A DNA stretch of 54,903 nt, taken from CAYVDH01 sp964450355 (lineage in GTDB: Bacteria; Bacteroidota; Bacteroidia; NS11-12g; UBA955). The position numbers and the translations under genes were made by a program. The notes under the pieces are model-generated. The model saw only the letters and a program-made list of their open reading frames with translations. It was not told the DNA's origin and ran no database searches. Below, in pieces: positions 1-7,835 of this stretch. Each line of letters starts with the position of its first letter. Position 1 is the stretch's first letter. Location: positions 1 through 54,903 of the forward strand of contig CAYVDH010000004.1 of NCBI GenBank assembly GCA_964450355.1, in the 5' to 3' direction.

Positions 1-283
1 AATAAAAATTAATTACATTCTCATTTAACTATTTAAAATTTTTTAATTAAATATGCTTAATCTACTAAATATTGAAATGGATGAATTGAATTTATTCTTA
101 ATTTTTTCATTCTTCTATCAATTTCTAAATTAATTTTATTAATTTAGTTAATCAAAAATAGTATGAAATTGCATTTGAAAAAATAAAAGTCTGAAATTAA
201 CTATTTTACATTTATTAAAGATTGCTTACAGCTGATTATCAACTATGAAATATGGATTTTTTTTAAAAATTAAATTGAATTGC

Positions 284-293
284 AGCGTTTTTA
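284..293 (+). promoter_or_regulatory. Decamer AGCGTTTTTA shared upstream of both ECF sigma genes
   Basis: The sequence AGCGTTTTTA ends 32 bases before the start codon of the sigma gene at 326. The identical decamer occurs on the minus strand at 6865-6874, 24 bases before the start of the second sigma gene. It could be a recognition element for autoregulation or cross-regulation by these sigma factors. That role is inference; only the identity and placement are seen. Confidence 0.35.
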
Positions 294-297
294 TCTT

Positions 298-305
298 TAA
301 CTTTG
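298..305 (+). promoter_or_regulatory. -7 promoter element TAACTTTG
   Basis: This is an exact match to the Bacteroidota housekeeping -7 consensus TAnnTTTG. A TTG at 275-277, 20 bases upstream, could be the -33 element. The expected transcription start is near 310, leaving a leader of about 16 bases before the sigma gene ATG at 326. Confidence 0.55.
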
Positions 306-325
306 TCTAAACCAATATCAGAATC

Positions 326-886
326 ATGGTGTTTCTTGAAAAGCAAGTGGTAGACGGTTGTCTAAAAGGTGATAGAATTTGCCAAGAGCAGCTCTATAAC
401 CGCTTTTCAGGGAAAATGATGGCGCTTTGCAAACGTTATTTAAAAGATTTAGATTTAGCCGAAGATGCGTTTCAAAATGCGTTCATTAAAGTGTTTAAAT
501 ACCTCACTAAATTTAATTTTCAAAGCAGTTTGGAAACTTGGATAACCAGAATATTCATCAACGAATCCATTAATACTTTAAGATCGTCAAAACGACTGGC
601 CCTTCAAGTATCCATAGATGAATCATTCATGCAAATGCCTGAAATTAACGATGAAGCACCAGATAAATTTGACTCAGAGATGGTATTGATGTTGTTAGAT
701 AAAATACCTGAAAATTATAAAATAGTATTGATGTTATATGCTATTGACGGTTACAGTCATAAAGAAATATCAGAAAAATTAAACATGCCAGAAAGTACTT
801 CAAGAAGTACATTAGCCCGTGCACGAAACTTGTTATGGAATTTATACAAAAACGAACTTACCAATCATGAATCTAGAAGAATTTGA
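326..886 (+). CDS. ECF-type RNA polymerase sigma factor (first locus)
   Basis: This 186-residue protein has the layout of a group 4 (ECF) sigma-70 factor. Region 2 is at about residues 15-85, with the EDAFQNAFIKVF and FNFQSSLETWITRIFINES segments. Region 4 is at about 120-175, ending in the helix-turn-helix signature GYSHKEISEKLNMPESTSRS followed by LARAR. It should direct core polymerase to a small regulon. Its last 20 bases overlap the start of the barrel regulator gene, so the two are translationally coupled. It is clearly related to the sigma factor at 6271-6840. The class is certain; the regulon is unknown. Confidence 0.93.
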   Translation: MVFLEKQVVDGCLKGDRICQEQLYNRFSGKMMALCKRYLKDLDLAEDAFQNAFIKVFKYLTKFNFQSSLETWITRIFINESINTLRSSKRLALQVSIDESFMQMPEINDEAPDKFDSEMVLMLLDKIPENYKIVLMLYAIDGYSHKEISEKLNMPESTSRSTLARARNLLWNLYKNELTNHESRRI

Positions 887-2309
887 CAATAAACTAGCTG
901 AAGCCTTTCGAAATGAAAATTTACCCCCCAAGGATAAATTGTGGGTGAATATTGCCAATAATATCGATAAACCAAGTAAATCTCCTATTTGGTGGTGGGT
1001 TGTGCCATCTATCATCATTATAGCTGTAGTTGCTACTTTTAATTCCATTGATAATACTTCTGATGCCATTGTTTCAAACAATAAAAATGAAGTTGTAAAT
1101 CCTAATTTAAATACTCAACTAAATAAAAATTTAAAACAACAAAGTGTCAACAGCCCTCAGGAAACTTTGACTAACAATGTTGCCAAATCAACAGAGGAAA
1201 AAAATTCAACAACCAACCGTGTTATTGCTCCAAAAAATAAAGTTGCAAGTAGCAATAAAAATTCAAAGCAATTGAATAATAAACATCAGAAGAATCAGGT
1301 GTCTAATAGTGTTGCAAACAATCAAAATTACATCAATACTTCATCAAATGATTTGAATAATCCAACTTTAACTTCATCTGTAAACGATGATGACCTTTTA
1401 AAATTTTATGGAATGCCATACAGAAAATTAAACACTAAACCATTTTCAATAGATGAATTTAGTTTAGTTGATGTTCCATCCATTAAAGATATAAAACGAA
1501 AACCAATCAACAAGGCGTTTTTTAACGATAAAAATAAAGTTGTGGATTTCAATAAAAAATGGTGGTTCACTTATGGTATTGGACCTAATTTATCCATTAA
1601 TAAATTGGATATAGATGATACAAAAGAAAAATTTGTACACAAGGATTTATGGGAAGATAAAGAAACATTAACCCGCAATGGTTCTGGGTTTAATGCATTT
1701 ACTCACCTTAGCTATCATATTAAACCATTACTAAGTTTTGAGTCAGGATTAAGTTATGTCATGAGAGTGGAGCCTATTCGATTAAGTGACGAAAGTTTGG
1801 ATATCCCTGTAAGAGATATTAATACCAATGAAATTACAGGCTACAACAAAATCATCATCTATTTATTAGAGAAAAATCAAACTACTGGATTGTATGATAC
1901 CATTGGTTCCTATCAATTAGCATCAGCTCATAATTTGGCAGTCAATAACAGATACAATGCTTTCACAGTTCCTTTAACTATCAATAAAGAATTTGTTCTA
2001 AGTAGCAACACTAAAATTAAATTAGGCGCTGGAACAGGTATCACTTATTTGTATTCAAATAAAGCCACATATCTTGATTATATTACAACTTCAAAAGTTG
2101 AATTTAAGAAAAAGTCTATGATCAATCTTTCATTTAATGCAAATCTTGGATTTTATACTAATTTTAATAATGTGGGAGAAATAGGGATTTATACTGGATA
2201 CAATTATTATTCAATGCCTTGGGAATTGCCTAATAAACAATACGGTTTGAAAATGAGCGATCTTAATTTTGGATTCAGCTTTAGACGACCGCTAAATTGG
2301 GGCAACTAG
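867..2309 (+). CDS. Putative sigma regulator: membrane helix plus outer membrane barrel
   Basis: I place the start at ATG 867 (MNLEEFDNKL), giving 480 residues; an in-frame GTG at 819 would extend deep into the sigma gene. Residues 1-40 are charged and contain an L-x3-F...P...LW-x2-I pattern. Residues 41-60 form one hydrophobic helix (WWWVVPSIIIIAVVATF). Residues 61-231 are Asn/Ser/Lys-rich low-complexity linker. From about residue 232 (WWFTYGIGPNLS) the protein has alternating aromatic/glycine beta-strands ending in FGFSFRRPL, typical of an outer membrane barrel. The architecture implies one chain that could reach from cytoplasm to outer membrane. It overlaps the sigma gene by 20 bases, which suggests an anti-sigma or signalling role. 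That role is inference. Confidence 0.75.
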   Translation: MNLEEFDNKLAEAFRNENLPPKDKLWVNIANNIDKPSKSPIWWWVVPSIIIIAVVATFNSIDNTSDAIVSNNKNEVVNPNLNTQLNKNLKQQSVNSPQETLTNNVAKSTEEKNSTTNRVIAPKNKVASSNKNSKQLNNKHQKNQVSNSVANNQNYINTSSNDLNNPTLTSSVNDDDLLKFYGMPYRKLNTKPFSIDEFSLVDVPSIKDIKRKPINKAFFNDKNKVVDFNKKWWFTYGIGPNLSINKLDIDDTKEKFVHKDLWEDKETLTRNGSGFNAFTHLSYHIKPLLSFESGLSYVMRVEPIRLSDESLDIPVRDINTNEITGYNKIIIYLLEKNQTTGLYDTIGSYQLASAHNLAVNNRYNAFTVPLTINKEFVLSSNTKIKLGAGTGITYLYSNKATYLDYITTSKVEFKKKSMINLSFNANLGFYTNFNNVGEIGIYTGYNYYSMPWELPNKQYGLKMSDLNFGFSFRRPLNWGN

Positions 2310-2316
2310 CTAATTG

Positions 2317-4794
2317 TTAATCTACTAGTAATTTCCCTGCAAAGACATTATCTATCATTAATAAATACACACCTTTGTTTAGGTTTAATTCAATGGTTTG
2401 ATATGCATTGCCATCTAAATTCCCTAAAAATACTTCTTTCCCATCCATGCTTAATAGTTTTAATTCAGCTATATGAGCTTTAGGATTTTCTATGATTAAA
2501 TTGTCAATGACAGGAACCGGGTAAAATTTTAAATCATGAACCCAATGTTGAACAATGAAATTTGGTTTTTTAAGTAATACAACACTTGTAGTATTTGTTA
2601 GCTTAGGTAGCTGATAATCGTAATAAACCGAAGCCTTATTGAATAAAGTATCTCCAATTTTAGCATTATCCAACATGGTAACTATCAATAAAACTTCTCC
2701 TTTAGAACCATTGCTATCCAATTGTTTAGGAGGAAGATTTATGTCTTTGAAAGTCCATATCAGAACTTTGTTTAAGCTGGTGCTAAATGTTGGCGTGCAA
2801 TTGTTTACTGGGTTTAAATACGTTCCAATTTTACTCAAATTAACTAATTCTTGTAAGGTGTCTGTAACAACTACGTTTTTGGCTATTTTAGTTCCATTGT
2901 TTTGGAATTTTATTGTGTATTTTATTTCTTTATCTACACTAACAATTGAATTTGGATAAGCAATTTTTATGTCACTTTTAAAGTTATTAGCTATGTATTG
3001 AGTAAGTGTGTCAATGTTATTGCCATTCACATCGTCATTGTTGTTTATTTTACTAATTACTACAACGGTGTCATTCATTTTAAAACTATCGCTGTTAAAT
3101 TTGCATTGAATTGGGTAAATGAATTTGCTATGGGCAGGTAAATTTAAATTATAAGTGATTTTGTTTTTATTGGCAGAGCCCGATACTGCAACTACATCAC
3201 TTACTTTGTTAGGGAGTTGAATTTCAATGATTCTATTGAGGGCTGATGATGATAAATTATGAATTTGAAGCACATATTCAGTTGTTGAATTCAAGTTTAA
3301 AAGGTTGCCTGTTTTGCACCACATATTTAATTTCACATCACTGATGGTGTTTTCAGTAAAAGGGAAATCAATAAGGTATTTCCCATCGATGCTATTGGAT
3401 ATTTGAGTTTCTTTGTTGCAAATGTAGCCTAAATCATTGTTTGCTTTTATATTGAAATTTTTATTGATGTTGGTGTAAAAACTGTAATTTCCGTTTTTGT
3501 CTGACGTGCAAATAAATTGATTGTTTTTGTCAAATATTAGGCAATTGTTCAATGATGGCTCATTTACTTGTTTAATTTCATCGTTGTTTATATCAATAAA
3601 TAATTTTCCATGTATAATGGTAGTAGGAGAGAAATTAAGTTTGGCAATGTATTGAGCATTTTCTATCAATTGATTAGAGCTGATTGTAGTAAAATTACCA
3701 GATAAATACCAATCAAAAGTTTTGCTACTGTTTATTGAAATGTAATTGTTAGAGAATACCCAACTGTCTTTTTTATTGATATCATTTGATGTGTATTGGA
3801 ATAAGTATATTTTTTTGATAGTTGAATTTTGAACAATGAAATAATGCTGATTATTAACGGTATTCCAATCAACAAAATTACTTGAATAAAAAGTATCAGT
3901 TAACGAAATGGATTGCCAATTGCTGCCATTGAAAAGCTGGAGAGTATTAGAGAACAAAAGATTTCCTGAGCTAATTACCGCTAAGTTATTGTTGTATCCA
4001 ATGACTTGATTGATGATTTGGTTTGGAATTGGAGCTTGTATAAAATTACTGTCTTCAAATTGAGCAATTTTTGTAAAGGATTTGCCAGTTATTTTTAGGG
4101 ATTCATTATTTAAATTGTTTTTAATGTACAGGTATAATTTTTTATTGACAACAGAGTAGCTGAATTTGGAGTAATCATTCATAGAATTAAATCCTGTTTT
4201 TAAATCAATTACTCGATGAACTTCAGTACCATTTATTCTCAACATTCCATTGCATTTAAATTGTGTGCATGAATCAAAATTACCTATCATCATTAAACCT
4301 TTATTAAAATGAATAAGTTCACTGACGTTTAATTGTTCTTTAATGTTATTGAAAAGTCTGGTGTTTTCAAGTGGATGCCAACTGTTTGAATGGTATTCTA
4401 ACACACCTGCACCAAGATTGAATTCGCTGGAATCAAACGAGCCAGCAATGTAAATTTTCTGATTGTAAAATTGAATGTCATTAATTCGAGGAGGTACTGA
4501 TGAATTGGTGCTGTATAAACTGATTTCAGGACTAAAAAACCAAGAACTTCCATTGTATATTTGGAGTCTTATTTTGCTGGTTTCTATGCTTGGACCATTT
4601 CCATCACTAACACTGTCGTAATAGATGAAGTACACATTGCCAAATGAATCGTTTTCGTGTAAATAATAATTTAAACCTTGTGGGTGGAAAAAAGGTTTTA
4701 TACTTGGACTTTCACCAAGTTTTCTAAAATGTTGGCACCAAGTAATGCAACTAAAGCATAACATTGAAATAGATATCAAAACTGTTTTCTTCAT
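2317..4794 (-). CDS. T9SS-exported multidomain surface protein in a sigma operon
   Basis: This 825-residue protein starts with a signal peptide (MKKTVLISISMLCFSCITWC). The first 380 or so residues look like a beta-propeller-type region. A SdrD/CNA-B-like beta-sandwich follows at about 390-450 (GKLFIDINNDEIKQVNE). A DUF11/DUF7619-like module lies at about 615-750 (YTIKFQNNGTKIAKNVVVTD). The last 70 residues match a T9SS type A sorting domain (FYPVPVIDNLIIENP ... GVYLLMIDN). Its ATG overlaps the stop of the barrel regulator by 4 bases, so it is the third gene of a sigma-regulator-cargo operon. It is probably secreted to or beyond the outer surface. Its ligand or activity is unknown. Confidence 0.8.
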   Translation of the reverse strand: MKKTVLISISMLCFSCITWCQHFRKLGESPSIKPFFHPQGLNYYLHENDSFGNVYFIYYDSVSDGNGPSIETSKIRLQIYNGSSWFFSPEISLYSTNSSVPPRINDIQFYNQKIYIAGSFDSSEFNLGAGVLEYHSNSWHPLENTRLFNNIKEQLNVSELIHFNKGLMMIGNFDSCTQFKCNGMLRINGTEVHRVIDLKTGFNSMNDYSKFSYSVVNKKLYLYIKNNLNNESLKITGKSFTKIAQFEDSNFIQAPIPNQIINQVIGYNNNLAVISSGNLLFSNTLQLFNGSNWQSISLTDTFYSSNFVDWNTVNNQHYFIVQNSTIKKIYLFQYTSNDINKKDSWVFSNNYISINSSKTFDWYLSGNFTTISSNQLIENAQYIAKLNFSPTTIIHGKLFIDINNDEIKQVNEPSLNNCLIFDKNNQFICTSDKNGNYSFYTNINKNFNIKANNDLGYICNKETQISNSIDGKYLIDFPFTENTISDVKLNMWCKTGNLLNLNSTTEYVLQIHNLSSSALNRIIEIQLPNKVSDVVAVSGSANKNKITYNLNLPAHSKFIYPIQCKFNSDSFKMNDTVVVISKINNNDDVNGNNIDTLTQYIANNFKSDIKIAYPNSIVSVDKEIKYTIKFQNNGTKIAKNVVVTDTLQELVNLSKIGTYLNPVNNCTPTFSTSLNKVLIWTFKDINLPPKQLDSNGSKGEVLLIVTMLDNAKIGDTLFNKASVYYDYQLPKLTNTTSVVLLKKPNFIVQHWVHDLKFYPVPVIDNLIIENPKAHIAELKLLSMDGKEVFLGNLDGNAYQTIELNLNKGVYLLMIDNVFAGKLLVD

Positions 4795-6281
4795 TTTACT
4801 GGGTTGAATTTTAAATTAAAGTGTAGGCCTAAGTTAATATTGGGTGTCAGTTGATTGTAACTGAAATTTTGATTGTATAGTGTCATCTTGTTTTGAGATT
4901 TATTGACACCAAATTGTACTACAAGTTTTAAAGATTGACTGATAGGAGTGATAGCTCTTATTTGAGCAAAAACACTGGTATTGTTTGATGTTTTAACTTG
5001 GTTGGAATATGGATTTAAGCTTCCATCTTTAAAACTAAAGTACTGAGAATTTATGGTGTTTTTGAGATTGTATATCGCACCAATGCTGGTCCAAACGCTG
5101 GTTTTATGAATCCTAAAAACATGAAACGAAATCGACAAAGGGATTTTGATTTCATTGACTTTAGTTCTAATTTTTTGATTGATTGTAGGAGAGGAGCTAG
5201 CTGGTCTTGTCAAATAAGATAAAACTTTGCCATTGTTTAAGTCGTAAATTGGAATGTCGGTATAGACATAATTCACTTGATTGCTGTATGATTGAAAATC
5301 GAAATTTATTCCTGAAATCAATTGAATTTTGTGGTTTAAATGGTATCCTATATTCGCTCTCAACGATTGGCCAGCTTCAAAATTACCTAAGGTTTGTTGA
5401 AGTAATTTTAGCGCGTCTTTATGAATGTATTCAGTATTGAGCTGCTGTTTGTTGTAATTGATGTTGTTTAATCCTATACCAAATTCATAAAATACCTTGT
5501 GTTGATTTTTAAAAGAGCCTAGGTATAAATTTTGATTGTCAGCAAGTTGAACAATATCTTTGTTTGAATGGATGTTGAATTTTTTTATAGGTTCAAGTCG
5601 CAATTTATCGTAGGTAATTTTTAGTTTAAAGACTTTGTGGTTTTTAATTGAGTCGTAAACAAGCTCATAATCTTCAGAAAAATAGTCGATAGGAATTTCG
5701 AGATATGAATTAGCAATGGAATTTGATGATTGAGTTTGTATCTGTTTATTTAAAGAAGGAATCTGGTCTCTTTCAGATGATTTAAAAGGTTTGTTTTGTG
5801 AATAGTTTTGTTCTGTTATATTCAATTTTTCTGGCTCTATTTCTTGATTCATTGTTTGTTTTATAGTGCCATTATTTTTATCGATGTTCTTATTGGAATT
5901 TAAAGTTAAAATTGCCAAACTGCTAACAACAACTGTAGCTATTATGAAAAACAGAAACAATTTTTTTCTGGATTTTTGTTCTTGTTGAAAAATTGGAACA
6001 ACGTTGTCAGGTTTTTCTTCTAAAAGATGTAAATTTTTATTTAATGAATAATCTATTGGATGCTTTAAATGTTGAGCGGCATCAATAATGGATTTTGAAA
6101 TGAATGGTTCAGGGTTTTCTTCAAATTGAGATAATTGCTGATTGATAGTAATTAAATCTGTTCCATCTAAATGAGTCAAATCTTGGTGTATTGAATTAAA
6201 AGCATGAATGTCAGGATTGTCTTCAAATGTTTGAAGTTTTTGAAACAAAAAGTCATCTATATGGTTAAATTTATTCTCCAA
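4791..6281 (-). CDS. Putative sigma regulator: repeats, membrane helix, outer membrane barrel
   Basis: This 496-residue protein has the same layout as the one at 867-2309. Residues 1-100 are soluble and carry three copies of an [FL]E[DE][NK]P[DE] motif, in segments starting at residues 15, 49 and 83, exactly 34 residues apart. A membrane helix lies at 108-128 (LFLFFIIATVVVSSLAILTL). Residues 129-261 are polar linker. From about 262 (KVFYEFGIGLNN) to the end come barrel-like strands closing in NLGLHFNLKFN. The start is TTG at 6281, overlapping the sigma stop by 11 bases; no ATG is available nearby. A regulatory link to the sigma factor is inferred from coupling and architecture. Confidence 0.75.
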   Translation of the reverse strand: MENKFNHIDDFLFQKLQTFEDNPDIHAFNSIHQDLTHLDGTDLITINQQLSQFEENPEPFISKSIIDAAQHLKHPIDYSLNKNLHLLEEKPDNVVPIFQQEQKSRKKLFLFFIIATVVVSSLAILTLNSNKNIDKNNGTIKQTMNQEIEPEKLNITEQNYSQNKPFKSSERDQIPSLNKQIQTQSSNSIANSYLEIPIDYFSEDYELVYDSIKNHKVFKLKITYDKLRLEPIKKFNIHSNKDIVQLADNQNLYLGSFKNQHKVFYEFGIGLNNINYNKQQLNTEYIHKDALKLLQQTLGNFEAGQSLRANIGYHLNHKIQLISGINFDFQSYSNQVNYVYTDIPIYDLNNGKVLSYLTRPASSSPTINQKIRTKVNEIKIPLSISFHVFRIHKTSVWTSIGAIYNLKNTINSQYFSFKDGSLNPYSNQVKTSNNTSVFAQIRAITPISQSLKLVVQFGVNKSQNKMTLYNQNFSYNQLTPNINLGLHFNLKFNPVK

Positions 6282-6840
6282 TTTTTGTTTTTATCTTGGC
6301 ATTAAGTTCTTCTGATAATATTTTTCTAGCCCTTGCTAATTGTGATCTAGAGGTGCCTTCAGTGATATTTAATAAATCCGCAATTTCATTGTGTTTCATT
6401 TTTTCTATGGCATACAAATTGATGATTAATCTGTATTTTTCAGGGAGTTTTTGAACCATTTCCAAAGCTTCTTTGGGGGTAATATGGTCAAGCCATAGGT
6501 TTTTTTCATCTTCATCAATTTGTTTTTCGTCTGATAAATCAATGTTTTCATTGTGAATCACTTCAAATGGGTATTTGAGTTTTCTTTTTACATAATTAAT
6601 TGATGTATTGATGAAAATTCGATACATCCAACTGCCTAAAGCTGAATTGCCTTTAAATTGGTGTAAGGTTTGAAATACCTTTATAAATCCTTCTTGTAAT
6701 AAATCATGTGCAATTTCTCTATCTGGGGCGTATCGCAAACAAATACCAAACATTTTAGAGGCATAAGTTGAATATAAAAGTTCTTGAAAGTACTTTTCAT
6801 TTCTTAAACACCCTTCGATTATGGTTTGTTCTGAATGCAA
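6271..6840 (-). CDS. ECF-type RNA polymerase sigma factor (second locus)
   Basis: This 189-residue group 4 sigma factor has region 2 at about residues 15-85 (AHDLLQEGFIKVFQTLHQF, then SWMYRIFINTSINYVKR). Region 4 is at about 125-180, ending MKHNEIADLLNITEGTSRSQ-LARAR. The only in-frame start that keeps the conserved N-terminus is TTG at 6840, because an in-frame TAG lies 9 bases upstream. It heads a three-gene operon (sigma, barrel regulator, T9SS cargo) with overlapping reading frames. It is a paralogue of the sigma factor at 326-886. I found no exact TAnnTTTG element upstream, which fits transcription by an alternative sigma, possibly itself. Confidence 0.92.
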   Translation of the reverse strand: MHSEQTIIEGCLRNEKYFQELLYSTYASKMFGICLRYAPDREIAHDLLQEGFIKVFQTLHQFKGNSALGSWMYRIFINTSINYVKRKLKYPFEVIHNENIDLSDEKQIDEDEKNLWLDHITPKEALEMVQKLPEKYRLIINLYAIEKMKHNEIADLLNITEGTSRSQLARARKILSEELNAKIKTKIGE

Positions 6841-6859
6841 ATTTGACTATAAGACACCA

Positions 6860-6892
6860 TTTTTTAAAAACGCTTCAACTGTTTTTAAAAAA
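6860..6892. repeat. 12-bp inverted repeat upstream of the second sigma gene
   Basis: TTTTTTAAAAAC (6860-6871) and GTTTTTAAAAAA (6881-6892) are perfect reverse complements around a 9-base loop. The repeat overlaps the last codons of the EamA transporter and lies 20-52 bases upstream of the sigma TTG start. The stem has a single G-C pair, so a strong terminator is unlikely. It may be an operator, a weak terminator, or simply AT-rich composition. It overlaps the shared decamer at 6865-6874. Confidence 0.35.
6865..6874 (-). promoter_or_regulatory. Decamer AGCGTTTTTA upstream of the second sigma gene
   Basis: On the minus strand this reads AGCGTTTTTA, the same ten bases found at 284-293 before the first sigma gene. 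It ends 24 bases before the TTG start at 6840. No TAnnTTTG element is visible here, so this may be part of an alternative-sigma promoter. Function is inferred. Confidence 0.35.
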
Positions 6893-7747
6893 ATTTAAAA
6901 CTTTTTGGTAGTTCAAATTTAATAAAACTCCGCCAATAACCAAAAACATTCCCAATAATACGGAAGCACTATAATGGTCGTTGAACATGAATTTGCCTAT
7001 AAGAACTCCCCAAATAATGCCAACATAAGTCACACTGCTTATTTTTGCAGCATCTTCTATTTGATAGGCTCTTGTTATAAAATACTGTCCAATTTGTGTG
7101 CATATTCCTGTGGCAACTAACAATAGTAACTCAAACAAATTAGGCATTACCAATGGTTGTGGAAACATTAAAAAATAGACGATAGTTAATGGAAGAGTTA
7201 CTAATGGGTGGTAAAATATAATGACATCAGATTCTTCTTTGTTTTTCATGTTTTTAATGGCATTGTAAGCAAGCCCTGTGAACAAAGCTCCCAGAATGCC
7301 AACTATAAAATCCATTGTTTCAACTTTAGCAAAACCTTTTACAGCGATGACACCTAAAAATGAAATACCAAAACTTATCCATTGAATGAATTTAACCCTT
7401 TCAGAAAAAACAAAAATAGCTATTACGGTTGTAAATATTGGACTTAAATAGTGAATGACAATGGCATTAGCTATTTCCATGTTTTGCAATGTGTAAAAGT
7501 AGCAAATAAGCCCACAGCCTCCAAAAAAACCCCTTAGAATTAAAAATTTTTTATTGTTTCCCCATGGGTTTATTTTTCTGATTTTAAGAGTTCTATAGCT
7601 CAGAATTAATGTAATTAACACCCTGACTAAAATGATTTCAAACAATGGAATATGATTTAAGAATTTAACACTTACATTCATGCCTGCAAAGGCTATGCCT
7701 GCTATTAACATGTAACCTGTTCCTTTTGAAATGCTAATTTTATTCAA
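6875..7747 (-). CDS. EamA/DMT-superfamily inner membrane transporter
   Basis: This 290-residue protein is almost entirely hydrophobic, with about ten membrane helices arranged as two five-helix EamA repeats. Typical landmarks are GYMLIAGIAFAGMNVSVKF at the N-terminus, the arginine pair around LVRVLITLILSYR, NAIVIHYLSPIFTTVIAIFV near the end of repeat one, and TYVGIIWGVLIGKFMF in repeat two. Family members export or exchange small metabolites; the substrate cannot be read from sequence. The start codon is TTG (MNKISISKG), preceded by a -7 element at 7793-7800; ATG at codon 13 is an alternative. It is a single gene, divergent from gpmI. Confidence 0.88.
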   Translation of the reverse strand: MNKISISKGTGYMLIAGIAFAGMNVSVKFLNHIPLFEIILVRVLITLILSYRTLKIRKINPWGNNKKFLILRGFFGGCGLICYFYTLQNMEIANAIVIHYLSPIFTTVIAIFVFSERVKFIQWISFGISFLGVIAVKGFAKVETMDFIVGILGALFTGLAYNAIKNMKNKEESDVIIFYHPLVTLPLTIVYFLMFPQPLVMPNLFELLLLVATGICTQIGQYFITRAYQIEDAAKISSVTYVGIIWGVLIGKFMFNDHYSASVLLGMFLVIGGVLLNLNYQKVLNFFKNS

Positions 7748-7792
7748 AAAATTGATTTAGGTTGTAAAGTTAAATAGTTTATTTTTTTCTTT

Positions 7793-7800
7793 CAAATTTA
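7793..7800 (-). promoter_or_regulatory. -7 promoter element TAAATTTG
   Basis: This exact TAnnTTTG match on the minus strand lies 45 bases upstream of the EamA TTG start. The predicted transcription start is near 7788. It sits back to back with the gpmI promoter. Confidence 0.5.
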
Positions 7801-7823
7801 GTTTAAATTGAATAAAGTAAGTT

Positions 7824-7831
7824 TACCTTTG
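7824..7831 (+). promoter_or_regulatory. -7 promoter element TACCTTTG, 4 nt before gpmI
   Basis: This is an exact TAnnTTTG match. Only four bases (ccaa) separate it from the gpmI ATG at 7836, so transcription should begin at or next to the start codon. The gpmI message is therefore probably leaderless. No later start would preserve the conserved N-terminus of the enzyme. Confidence 0.6.
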
Positions 7832-7835
7832 CCAA

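Larger units (their letters stand above)
1..325. other. Intergenic region upstream of the first sigma gene
   Basis: This very AT-rich stretch has frequent stop codons in all frames and I see no credible gene or structured RNA in it. Its last 50 bases hold the likely promoter of the sigma gene at 326 and the decamer shared with the second sigma locus, both listed separately. Confidence 0.6.

Noticed and set aside
819..866. In-frame GTG at 819 as start of the first barrel regulator
   Set aside because: It would add 16 residues read from the sigma region 4 coding sequence. ATG 867 gives a natural N-terminus and a 20-base overlap.
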